This document shows, in pieces, positions 17,337 to 24,906 of a DNA stretch of 64,000 bases (its first letter is position 1; every line of letters begins with the position of its first letter). Below the pieces are notes generated by a model. It ran no database searches and was not told the origin of the DNA. It worked only from the letters and a program-made list of their open reading frames with translations. Source of the DNA: Allobosea lathyri (lineage in GTDB: Bacteria > Pseudomonadota > Alphaproteobacteria > Rhizobiales > Beijerinckiaceae). The stretch spans positions 186,001-250,000 of the forward strand of contig NZ_FNUY01000004.1 in assembly GCF_900108245.1 (NCBI RefSeq), given 5' to 3'. Both the position numbers and the translations under genes were made by a program.

Positions 17337-17620
17337 GGCTTTTCCTCCGCACGCTCGGTCGCAGTCGCTGAAGACGACTGCCCAAGCGTGAAGGCCGCGC
17401 AGGAAAAAGCGGAGAGCAGCATGAGCAGCAGGGCGACATCGGTCAGCGCGTCCGAAGCCGTTGCCGTCCCGAGCAGCAGGATGACGGCAGCACCACCAGT
17501 GCCAAGCAGCTGAACCGCCATCATCCGCTCGACCGCGACCTGCGAGCGCAGCACCCTGAACAGGCCAAGCCCCGTCACGACAAGAATGAATACTGCCGCC
17601 CCGGTCAGAAAATCAGGCAT
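17333..17620 (-). CDS. mnhF: MrpF/MnhF antiporter subunit
   Basis: A 95-aa, three-helix protein starting MPDFLTGAAVFILVVTGLGL. It carries 'RVLRSQVAVERMMAVQLLGT', matching the 'GPxxxDRxxAxxxxG' signature position of MrpF family proteins in a diverged form. It is a membrane subunit of the Mrp antiporter. I use the ATG at 17620; an open frame extends to 17740 but overlaps deeply with mnhE. The accepted start still overlaps mnhE by 8 bp. The order E-F-G is that of Mrp and Mbh operons. Confidence 0.88.
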   Translation of the reverse strand: MPDFLTGAAVFILVVTGLGLFRVLRSQVAVERMMAVQLLGTGGAAVILLLGTATASDALTDVALLLMLLSAFSCAAFTLGQSSSATATERAEEKP

Positions 17621-18125
17621 TGCGCATCCCGTCTCGCAGCATCCCCGTAAAGGCCGCCTCATCCGCCGCCATCGGCCCGGCCGCAGCCTGCCGGACATCG
17701 AGGCAGTGGACTTCGATCGTGCCATCCCGCGCCACCGCAACCGGCAGCTTCCCAGGCTGGAGGCTCATCACGGCACAGAGGCCGCCCCTGGCCATGCCGG
17801 GCGGCAGCGCAGTTCGATGGGTCGCGAAGCCCGGTTCCAGATCGAGGCTGGGCTTGAAGGCGTGCCGCGCGACATCCACGCCAGCCGCGACCGACTGGGG
17901 CAGGAAACGCAGGACGAAGCGCCCGACGCCGACCACCGACACATCACTGTCCGACGGCCAGAGCGCCGTGCTTGCCCAGGTGGCAGCCGCAGCCGCGACC
18001 ATGCCCAGGGGGAGGTCTTTGAGCGACGGACCCATCAGGACGATCCAGAGCACCAGAAAGCCGGCCGCCCGGACAAGAAGCGCAAACAGTGCAGTCCGAT
18101 CTCTTGCTCCGGTGACCGCGTTCAT
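17613..18125 (-). CDS. mnhE: MrpE/MnhE antiporter subunit, first gene of the operon
   Basis: A 170-aa protein with two to three N-terminal membrane helices ('RAAGFLVLWIVLMGPSLKDL', 'GMVAAAAATWASTALWP'). A cytoplasmic C-terminal domain with 'HRTALPPGMARGGLCAVMSL' and 'DGTIEVHCLDVRQ' follows the MrpE pattern (LSITLTPGT...). MrpE is needed for assembly or full activity of the antiporter. As the first gene of the operon it is preceded by an AT-rich region with an 18-bp dyad at 18304-18321. The MrpE signature is somewhat diverged, in line with the atypical nature of this complex. Confidence 0.85.
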   Translation of the reverse strand: MNAVTGARDRTALFALLVRAAGFLVLWIVLMGPSLKDLPLGMVAAAAATWASTALWPSDSDVSVVGVGRFVLRFLPQSVAAGVDVARHAFKPSLDLEPGFATHRTALPPGMARGGLCAVMSLQPGKLPVAVARDGTIEVHCLDVRQAAAGPMAADEAAFTGMLRDGMRNA

Positions 18126-18621
18126 CTTGATCCATCATCGACAGGGCGTTGAGGAGACCCAGGAGCCGGCGGCCTCGATAGAGAAACGTCACGCTCGTCA
18201 GGGCCAATGAGCAGCCCGGAATTCCTGCCTGCCTCCCGGACGGGCAGGGCTTTCAGGATTATAAACTCGAATATACGCTGGAGCGTGCCCAGATAATCGA
18301 ACAGCGAATAGATTTATTCGCCAATCATATCTTGTATACCCAAGCAAAGGGTAGCATCTGCCCTGATTGGGGGCATCAGCCTCATGTCTCACTTCTGTGC
18401 CCGGTGTCCCATTTTCCGGATTTGTCCAAAGGCAGCCCGAAGAAGCGATTGCAGCTTTCGCCCTGCTCTGCGCCAGATCGTCCGCAAGGCCTCCGGGCCG
18501 GTACTGGCGCAAGGCCATCTCCAGATCGGCCCCGCCGCCCGAACACTGCTCTGAAGGTCAAGGCGATGAGAGTTCGAGATCCAGAGGCGCGTATCGCGGC
18601 GACTTGCGGCAGTCGCGCCCG
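18126..18621. other. divergent intergenic region between the antiporter operon and the phosphoesterase
   Basis: About 500 bp without a convincing gene. The left half (about 18240-18360) is AT-rich and probably holds the mnhE promoter; it includes a perfect 7-bp inverted repeat at 18304-18321. The right half is GC-rich and open in the phosphoesterase frame, but reads as low-quality peptide. The stretch around 18385-18430 (TGTCTCACTTC...TTTTCCGG) is reminiscent of insertion-sequence ends, but I see no partner end or transposase. Confidence 0.4.
18304..18321. promoter_or_regulatory. 18-bp dyad, possible operator of the mnh operon
   Basis: GCGAATA and TATTCGC are perfect inverted repeats separated by GATT. 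The dyad lies in AT-rich DNA about 180 bp upstream of the mnhE start. The size and symmetry fit a dimeric repressor site. No regulator gene is adjacent, so the function is only suggested. Confidence 0.3.
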
Positions 18622-20352
18622 ATGAAGATGATCATCGAGCCCAAGGCCGGCGACGCGGAAGACGATGCCAGCAGCACCAAGAAGCGATCGCTCCTGGCGA
18701 TCGCGGGGACGCTGCTGGGCGAAATCAACCTTCCCAAGCTCGCTTTATCCTGGATCATCCTCGCCCTCGTTCCAGCCGTGCTGCTCGGCCTCGCGCCGCT
18801 GGTCGCCACCGCCTGGTTCTCGACGATGTCGGACCGGATCGTGGCGCTGGCGGGCATCGGACCGCTCATCATCCTCGCTGTGCTCGCTGCCGCCAGCTGG
18901 TATGGTTTCAGGCCGCTCCTGCGCGCCGCCGAACTGAGTTTCTGGTCGCTGAACTCGCTTGTCGTACAGCCTGGCTACACCCTGTGCCGCGAAGGCCTGC
19001 GCCATCTCGCGGAACGCTTTCTCGGCCTTGAAACAAGCGAGGACAGGCGCGCGCGCGTTCGCGCGGCAACAGCTCTGGGCGCGGGCCTCGGCGCCTGCGC
19101 CGCCGCCGCCGGCATGGCGTTGATAGCCTGGCCCGCTACACGCTGGTCGGGCGAGATCGCGGACCTCGCCCAGCCCCTGCGGCTGGTCGTTCCCGCTCTG
19201 GCCAACACGCTCGTGCTGATGGGCGCCTATCTGGCGGCCGCCTCGCTGGTCTGGGGTCTGGCCGATGCGACGATGGACCAGCCGCGCGACATCGTCGACT
19301 TCGACGAAGCTCCCCGATCGGCCCGGCGCTGGCGGGTCGCGCATCTCTCCGACGTCCATGCCGTCGGCGAGCGCTACGGTTTCCGCATCGAAAGCGGCCG
19401 CGCCGGCCCGCGCGGCAATGAACGCTTTGCCCGCGTGCTCGAAAGGCTCGACGCGATCCATGCGAACGACCCGCTGGATTTCGTGCTGATCACCGGCGAC
19501 ATGACCGATGCAGGCCGATCTTCAGAATGGGCGGAATTCCTCGAAGCCATCGCGGGATATCCCGCTCTGGCGCAGCGGACCTTCATCATTCCCGGCAATC
19601 ACGACGTGAACATCGTCGACCGCGCCAATCCGGCCCGCATGGAACTGCCGGCGAGCCCGGGCAAGCGGCTGCGCCAGATGCGCACCCTGTCCGCCATGAC
19701 AGCGCTTCAGGGCGATCAGGTTCGCATCGTCGACAAGCCCAAGGCGCAGCTGGGTCCCAGCCTGTCGCAGATGCTGCAGCCCCATGCAGAGGCCATCGCG
19801 GCCTTCGCCGATATCGGGAGCCGACGAAGTTCGTCCAGCCTGTCCCGCCTATGGGACGATGCATTCCCGATGATACTGCCGCCGTCCGAGGTGGACGGGC
19901 TCGGTCTCGTGCTCCTCAACTCGAATGCCGAGACGAACTTCTCCTTCACCAACGCGCTCGGACTGGTCTCCGAGGAAGACATGCGCGCCGTACTCGCCAT
20001 TCTCCCGCAATTTCCCGGGGCGAAGTGGATCATCGCGCTTCATCATCATCCGGTGGAATACCCGATGCCGGCAAAAGCGTTCTCCGAGCGCATCGGCACC
20101 GCGCTGATCAATGGCAGCCGGTTCGTGCGCCTGCTCAAGCCGCTCTCCAGCCGGATCGTGGCGATGCACGGGCACCGCCACATCGACTGGATCGGGCGTT
20201 GCGGCCAGCTGAAGATCATCTCGGCCCCCTCGCCGGTCATGGAGGCGACGGATGACGAGCCGACCGGCTTCTACATCCACACGCTGGCGCCGGCGGCCGA
20301 TGGCGGCCTTGCGCTGTTGAAACCAGAGCACATCGAGATCATGCCGGGCTGA
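18622..20352 (+). CDS. membrane-anchored metallophosphoesterase
   Basis: A 576-aa protein. About four to five membrane helices fill the first 220 residues, followed by a calcineurin-like phosphoesterase domain with all metal motifs. These are 'VAHLSDVHAVG' (DxH), 'VLITGDMTDAG' (GD), 'IIPGNHDVNIVD' (GNHD), 'IIALHHHPVEYP' (H) and 'VAMHGHRHIDW' (GHxH). Such enzymes hydrolyse phosphomonoesters, phosphodiesters or UDP-lipid substrates. The catalytic domain here would be tethered to the membrane, but its side is unclear. The start at ATG 18622 (MKMIIEPKAGDAEDD) is chosen because upstream in-frame sequence is compositionally poor. The 3' end overlaps the convergent AI-2E gene by 14 bp. Confidence 0.82.
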   Translation: MKMIIEPKAGDAEDDASSTKKRSLLAIAGTLLGEINLPKLALSWIILALVPAVLLGLAPLVATAWFSTMSDRIVALAGIGPLIILAVLAAASWYGFRPLLRAAELSFWSLNSLVVQPGYTLCREGLRHLAERFLGLETSEDRRARVRAATALGAGLGACAAAAGMALIAWPATRWSGEIADLAQPLRLVVPALANTLVLMGAYLAAASLVWGLADATMDQPRDIVDFDEAPRSARRWRVAHLSDVHAVGERYGFRIESGRAGPRGNERFARVLERLDAIHANDPLDFVLITGDMTDAGRSSEWAEFLEAIAGYPALAQRTFIIPGNHDVNIVDRANPARMELPASPGKRLRQMRTLSAMTALQGDQVRIVDKPKAQLGPSLSQMLQPHAEAIAAFADIGSRRSSSSLSRLWDDAFPMILPPSEVDGLGLVLLNSNAETNFSFTNALGLVSEEDMRAVLAILPQFPGAKWIIALHHHPVEYPMPAKAFSERIGTALINGSRFVRLLKPLSSRIVAMHGHRHIDWIGRCGQLKIISAPSPVMEATDDEPTGFYIHTLAPAADGGLALLKPEHIEIMPG

Positions 20353-21421
20353 CCGGATCCGTCACGCCTTGCTGACCTTGCGCCGGTTGCCCGTCCTTGC
20401 CTGGCGAGCCGAACAGCTCGGCGACCCAAAGGCTCGATGGATGCTGTGCGCAGAAGGTCAGCAGGGCGATGGTGATGGGCACGCCGATGAACGCGCCGAA
20501 TACGCCCCACAGATAGGTCCAGAAGAACACCGAGAACAGCACCATCGCGGGTGAGATCGAGAGCGCGCTGCCCGCAACGCGCGGCTCGATATAGCTGCCG
20601 ACGATGAACTGGATCAGGTTGAGGCAGGCGAAGACTGCGATCACCGCCTGCCAGGATTCGAACTGCGCCATCGCGAACACCGTCGGGAACACGGTCGCGA
20701 TCAGCGGCCCCATGAAGGGAATGTAGTTCAGCAGGAAGGCGATGAAGCCCCATTCCGCCGCGAGCTGAAGACCGACGAGCTTGGCGAAGCCCCAGACGAG
20801 CAGGCCGGTCATCACGCTCATCAACGTCCTGACCAGCATGTAGCGGCGGATCTTGGTGGCGGTGGAGGTGCTGCCGTCGAGAAGGACCCGGCCGACGTCG
20901 CGATTGCCCATGCCGCGCACCTTCTTGCCGAAATCATCGACCTCCAGCAGCCCAAGGATCACATAGACCAGCACCACCAGCCAGAAGCTCATCGTGCTGT
21001 TCAGGCGCCCGCTGATGGTCTGCGCCGTGCGCAACATCCAGTTGACGTTGAAGTTCTCGGACCAGACGCCCGCGACCGCGATGCCATGCCCTTCGAGCCA
21101 GACAGTTGTCTGGTCGTAGAAGTGCTGGAATCGGGCGGCATCGCTGACGATCCACCGGCCGACCCGGCCGAATGCCCAGACGATCAGCGATCCGAAGGCG
21201 ACGAAGGTGACGACCATGACCACGACGCTGATCGCCAGCGCCAGCATCGCCGGCAGGACCGCCTTCAGACGCTTCTGCAACGGCCAGACGAGCGCGATGA
21301 TGAAAAGCGCGAACGCAACCGGCGCGAAGACGGAACTGGCTACCGACAAGGCGGCTATCGCGAGGATCATCGCGATCAGAACCTGCGCGCTCTGATAGAT
21401 TTTACCGCTTGTCATGCTCAT
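20339..21421 (-). CDS. AI-2E family transporter
   Basis: A 360-aa protein of the AI-2E/PerM family. It has two N-terminal helix pairs ('SSVFAPVAFALFIIALVWPL'), a central soluble region and the conserved 'FIAFLLNYIPFMGPLIATVF' segment. C-terminal 'YIEPRVAGSALSISPAMVLF' and 'FWTYLWGVFGAFIGVPITIA' helices complete the fold. Relatives export autoinducer-2 or act as Na+(Li+)/H+ antiporters; substrate cannot be told from sequence. The start could be ATG 21421 or the one two codons later. It is the last gene of a long minus-strand run and lies 71 bp downstream of the patatin gene. Confidence 0.9.
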   Translation of the reverse strand: MSMTSGKIYQSAQVLIAMILAIAALSVASSVFAPVAFALFIIALVWPLQKRLKAVLPAMLALAISVVVMVVTFVAFGSLIVWAFGRVGRWIVSDAARFQHFYDQTTVWLEGHGIAVAGVWSENFNVNWMLRTAQTISGRLNSTMSFWLVVLVYVILGLLEVDDFGKKVRGMGNRDVGRVLLDGSTSTATKIRRYMLVRTLMSVMTGLLVWGFAKLVGLQLAAEWGFIAFLLNYIPFMGPLIATVFPTVFAMAQFESWQAVIAVFACLNLIQFIVGSYIEPRVAGSALSISPAMVLFSVFFWTYLWGVFGAFIGVPITIALLTFCAQHPSSLWVAELFGSPGKDGQPAQGQQGVTDPVSPA

Positions 21422-21492
21422 TCCTGGTGACGCTGTTTCGAGAGGGTGCCGGCGGGGGACGCGGTCCGGCAGCCGGCTGTGGCGATCGGGTG

Positions 21493-22563
21493 TCAGATAC
21501 CTTCGGTGAGTTCGTCGAGGTCGAGCGTCGACCTCTTGCCGATATCATCCTTGTGCTCACGATAGAACGCCTCGGCCGAGCGTCGCCCTTCCTCGCGAAG
21601 CATGGTCAGGAAGTCCCACTCGGCATTGAGCTTCGAGGAATAGCCGAGCTCCGCCATCGCATCGCTGGTGATCCGGTGAATGCGCATGCCGGCCCAGCGG
21701 GCGCCCTCCCCACTCTCGGGATTGGCCTTCTGGCGCAGCAGCGCCATCATCCGGAGCTCCTTGAGCAGCACGGCATTGAACGAGACCTCGTTGAGCCGGT
21801 TGAGGATGTCTCGTGCCGTACGCGGTGTCTCGGGACGCTCGACCGGGTTGATCTGAACCAGGATCGTGTCGAGCGCGTCGCTGTCACGGATCAGCGGTGT
21901 CATCGTCGGATTGCCGGAATAGCCGCCGTCCCAATAGCTCTCGCCGTCGATCTCGACCGCCTGGAACAGCGTCGGCAAGCAGGCCGACGCCAAAAGCGCG
22001 TCGGGCGTGATCTCGGCGTTCCGGAACACGCGTCCTCTGCCGGTGCGCACATTGGTCGCGGTGACGAAGAGCTTGATCGGGCTGGCGCCGAGGCTGCCGA
22101 AATCGATGACATCGGCGAGGATATCAGCCAGGGGATTCGCGCCGCCCGGGTTCAAGCTGTAGGGCGACACGACCCTCGACATCAGGTCCATCGCCACGAA
22201 TAGCGGCGAGTTGTCGAGCGTCCAGCGGCCGAGCAGCACATCGAGCGGGCTGCGCTGGAACGGGCTGAACTGAGCGGCTTCCGAGACCTTGCGCCAGAAA
22301 ATCTCCAACGCCTGACGTGCGCCCTCGCGCCCGGCCTGGGCGTATCCCGAGGCCAGCACGGCAGCATTCATCGCCCCCGCCGAGGTGCCCGAAATCGCGT
22401 TGATGGTCAGCCAGTCCTCCTCGAGCACCCGGTCAAGGACGCCCCATGTGAAGGCGCCATGCGCGCCGCCACCCTGCAAGGCAAGGTCGATGCTCAGCGA
22501 TGACCGCTTCTCGCGCTCCCGGCTGACTCCAGCGATGTCGGCAGGCGAAGCGGGCTTTGTCAC
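21493..22563 (-). CDS. patatin-like phospholipase
   Basis: A 356-aa protein with a complete patatin Ser-Asp dyad. It has the glycine-rich oxyanion motif 'LALQGGGAHGAFTWGVLD', nucleophile elbow 'ISGTSAGAMNAAV' (GxSxG) and 'YWDGGYSGNPTMTPLI' (the DGG aspartate). Patatin-like proteins cleave acyl chains from phospholipids or other esters, mostly at membranes. There is no signal peptide, so the enzyme is probably cytoplasmic; length is typical for RssA/YchK-type relatives with a C-terminal extension. It is 37 bp downstream of the beta-helix membrane protein gene and likely co-transcribed with it and with the AI-2E gene. Confidence 0.9.
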   Translation of the reverse strand: MTKPASPADIAGVSREREKRSSLSIDLALQGGGAHGAFTWGVLDRVLEEDWLTINAISGTSAGAMNAAVLASGYAQAGREGARQALEIFWRKVSEAAQFSPFQRSPLDVLLGRWTLDNSPLFVAMDLMSRVVSPYSLNPGGANPLADILADVIDFGSLGASPIKLFVTATNVRTGRGRVFRNAEITPDALLASACLPTLFQAVEIDGESYWDGGYSGNPTMTPLIRDSDALDTILVQINPVERPETPRTARDILNRLNEVSFNAVLLKELRMMALLRQKANPESGEGARWAGMRIHRITSDAMAELGYSSKLNAEWDFLTMLREEGRRSAEAFYREHKDDIGKRSTLDLDELTEGI

Positions 22564-22600
22564 GGCATCCTCACTTTGCTGTTCTGGAAAGTCTGCTGGG

Positions 22601-24340
22601 TCATGGCGACTTCACGAGCCCCGAAAAGCCGGCAACCGCCAGCAGGCTCAATGCCCAGCCCACGATCGACTGGAAATAGAAATAGCCGAGCGCGAGCTCA
22701 CCGCCGGGCTCGGTTGGATTGGGACGCCAGAAGGCTTTCTGACCCATGTCGAGCACCGGCAGCAACGTGTCGAGCGAATACATCCACGGATTGAACTCCG
22801 GATAGCTCGACGCCTCCCACTGCTGCCGGAAGCAGGCAAGCTGCGTCTGTCCCCCTGTGGCCAGTCCCGATGCCGCCTGGCGATTGGCAACGAGGACGCG
22901 CTCCTCGGACCTGTCGAGCCCGCACAGCGTCCATTCCGGCGCGCGCAGGACGACGGCACTGTTGGGCTTGAAGGCGCCCTGGCGTTCGGCATGCGCGAAC
23001 ACCGCGACGCCGGCGCCCCAGAACAGGATCAGCCAGACGAAGGCAAGCAACGGCTGGCGGCCATAGGCGAGCGTGATCGCCAGGACGCCGTCCAGCGCGG
23101 TCAGGGCCGCGCGCCACACCGGGTTCTTCGCCCGCGCGCGGCGCGCCCGCCTTTGCAACCGTTCCTTGACGATCAGGACCGCGCGGGCATCCTCGCCATG
23201 CCCCATCTCGCGAAAGACGGATGCGAGCTGCTCGTAGGGCTGTGGCCAGAAATCCTCGCCCCAACGCGCCGGCGTCTGCCGGGCCAGCCAGTCGAGCCGG
23301 CTCTCGGCGTCGACGGGGGCGTCGATGAAGGCCCCATAGCGACAACGGTTCAGCAGCAGATCGCCGAGTTTAGGCCAGCAGGACGCATCGTCGTGGATGG
23401 TGCCGATCGAGGCGCCCGTCATCGCCAACGTGCCGTTCACCTGAGCCTCGCGGCGCAGGAAGAATGCTCCCTTGATCACGGTGCGGCTGATCTCCAGCGC
23501 GTGCTGGCCGGGATTGCCGAGAACGGCGCCGCTGCAATCCATATCGCCGTTGATCAGCGAAGCCACCATGCGCACTTCACCGTCGACCCGCGCGCTGCGC
23601 AGCACGGCGCTGCCGCGAATGTCGATCTCGCTGGCATCGATCGCGACGCCTTCGGGGCTCGTGACGGTCGCGCCCGCGCAGTCGAAATCAGCCGCCAGCT
23701 GGGCACCCGACACATTGATTCCGCCGCGGAGATGGGCACCCCGCGCCAGCAGATTTCGCACCTCGATCCCCTGCGCAGTCAGGGCAAAGCCGCGCGTGGT
23801 GCGGATCGTCGCTCCGTCGCATTCGAGATTGCCTCCGAGGCGCGACTGGGACAGGTTGACCTCGCCATTGACCTGCGCGCCGCGCAGATAGACGCCGCCG
23901 CGCGCCTCCAGCCGCTCCGCCTGAAGCCCGGGAAATGACGAACCATCGAGAAACAACCGGTTGATGATCGCCGCCCTCAGGATAGGCGCGGCTTCGAAAT
24001 GGCAATCGTTCAGGCCGATGTCGCGGTAGACACGGCAGGCCTCCAGATCGAGCACCTCCGTAATCCACGCACCACTGACCCTGACGCCCTTCTCATGCGG
24101 CCGGCAGCCCTGCTCTCCCCCGAGCATGAGGAATCGCAGGAACGGCGCGCGGATCGCCCGTGCGGGATCCGCGCTTTCCGGTCGCGAGCCATCTCCGAGA
24201 CGGTCGAAAGTGCCGGTGAGCAGGCGAGCCACGACCTCCTCCTCAGCCGGCAGGAGCGGGCGGAAGTCATCCAGTCGGGCAGCGCCGACCGGCCAGTACG
24301 GAGGCTCGCCTCCGGATGACGCCGCCCACCCTTCGGTCAT
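22601..24340 (-). CDS. beta-helix (pentapeptide-like) membrane protein
   Basis: A 579-aa protein. After a 100-residue head it has a run of about ten repeats of about 20 residues with a xGAxVxGxLxL-like pattern. Examples are 'GVYLRGAQVNGEVNLSQSRL', 'LLARGAHLRGGINVSGAQLA' and 'GSAVLRSARVDGEVRMVASL'. These predict a right-handed beta-helix (about residues 100-330). The C-terminal third has two membrane helices ('LLAFVWLILFWGAGVAVFAH' and 'WALSLLAVAGFSGLV') around a cysteine-bearing loop. Similar proteins are annotated as 'membrane-associated oxidoreductase' without evidence; I assign no reaction. ATG 24340 overlaps the DUF1269 stop by four bases, so the two are translationally coupled. Confidence 0.75.
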   Translation of the reverse strand: MTEGWAASSGGEPPYWPVGAARLDDFRPLLPAEEEVVARLLTGTFDRLGDGSRPESADPARAIRAPFLRFLMLGGEQGCRPHEKGVRVSGAWITEVLDLEACRVYRDIGLNDCHFEAAPILRAAIINRLFLDGSSFPGLQAERLEARGGVYLRGAQVNGEVNLSQSRLGGNLECDGATIRTTRGFALTAQGIEVRNLLARGAHLRGGINVSGAQLAADFDCAGATVTSPEGVAIDASEIDIRGSAVLRSARVDGEVRMVASLINGDMDCSGAVLGNPGQHALEISRTVIKGAFFLRREAQVNGTLAMTGASIGTIHDDASCWPKLGDLLLNRCRYGAFIDAPVDAESRLDWLARQTPARWGEDFWPQPYEQLASVFREMGHGEDARAVLIVKERLQRRARRARAKNPVWRAALTALDGVLAITLAYGRQPLLAFVWLILFWGAGVAVFAHAERQGAFKPNSAVVLRAPEWTLCGLDRSEERVLVANRQAASGLATGGQTQLACFRQQWEASSYPEFNPWMYSLDTLLPVLDMGQKAFWRPNPTEPGGELALGYFYFQSIVGWALSLLAVAGFSGLVKSP

Positions 24341-24855
24341 GTCGTCGCCGGGGACGCCTCGACGGTGCCCGCGGACACTGCGAGTGCCTCGCGCAGCGCG
24401 GCTTCCTTCGTCTCGTCGAACGAGGTCGACATCAGGACCCCGCCGACGCCCTTGAGATCGGCGAGGACCTTGTCGGTCGTCATCTTGCGGATCAGGAGGA
24501 AGAGCCCCGCCGTATTCGGCTGCAGCGCGCTGGCGGCATCCTTCATGAACTGGTCGTTGATGCCGACATCGCTGAGCTTGCCGCCAAGCGCGCCCGAAGC
24601 CGCGCCGAGCGCCGTTCCCAGAAGCGGCATCATGAAGATGAACCCGACCAAAGTACCCCACAGGGCGCCCGAGGCCGCACCCGCACTTGTCAGGTTCATC
24701 AGCTGGTTGAGCTTGATGCGCCCGGCCTCGTCCTTGACCACGACGACCGCGTCGCCCAGTTCGATGAGGTACTCACGCTGCAGCGAAAGCACCTTCTGGC
24801 GAACCTCCTCGGCTTTCTGCTCGGTCGGGAAGGCGATGAAGACCAGATCACTCAT
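24337..24855 (-). CDS. DUF1269-family membrane-associated protein
   Basis: A 172-aa protein typical of DUF1269. It begins 'MSDLVFIAFPTEQKAEEVRQ', continues with 'IELGDAVVVVKDEAGRIKL', then has a central Gly/Ala-rich double helix ('SGALWGTLVGFIFMMPLLGT', 'LGAASGALGGKLSDVGI'). A C-terminal ferredoxin-like half ends it. Members are small membrane-associated proteins of unknown role, often stress-induced. A 51-bp gap separates it from the degenerate M17 gene upstream, and an ATGA overlap joins it to the beta-helix protein downstream. This pairing suggests they act together. Confidence 0.88.
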   Translation of the reverse strand: MSDLVFIAFPTEQKAEEVRQKVLSLQREYLIELGDAVVVVKDEAGRIKLNQLMNLTSAGAASGALWGTLVGFIFMMPLLGTALGAASGALGGKLSDVGINDQFMKDAASALQPNTAGLFLLIRKMTTDKVLADLKGVGGVLMSTSFDETKEAALREALAVSAGTVEASPATT

Positions 24856-24906
24856 GGGAAAACTCCGTTGCTTGGGGGGTAAGAGGGGAAAAGATGTCCT
24901 GCGCTT

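Noticed and set aside
18385..18430. insertion-sequence end (TGTCTCACTTC...TTTTCCGG)
   Set aside because: Words recall IS ends, but no matching inverted partner, target duplication or transposase fragment was found nearby.
18367..18621. 85-residue N-terminal extension of the phosphoesterase
   Set aside because: Frame is open by chance in GC-rich DNA. The peptide lacks any membrane or domain character, and the ATG at 18622 begins the plausible protein.
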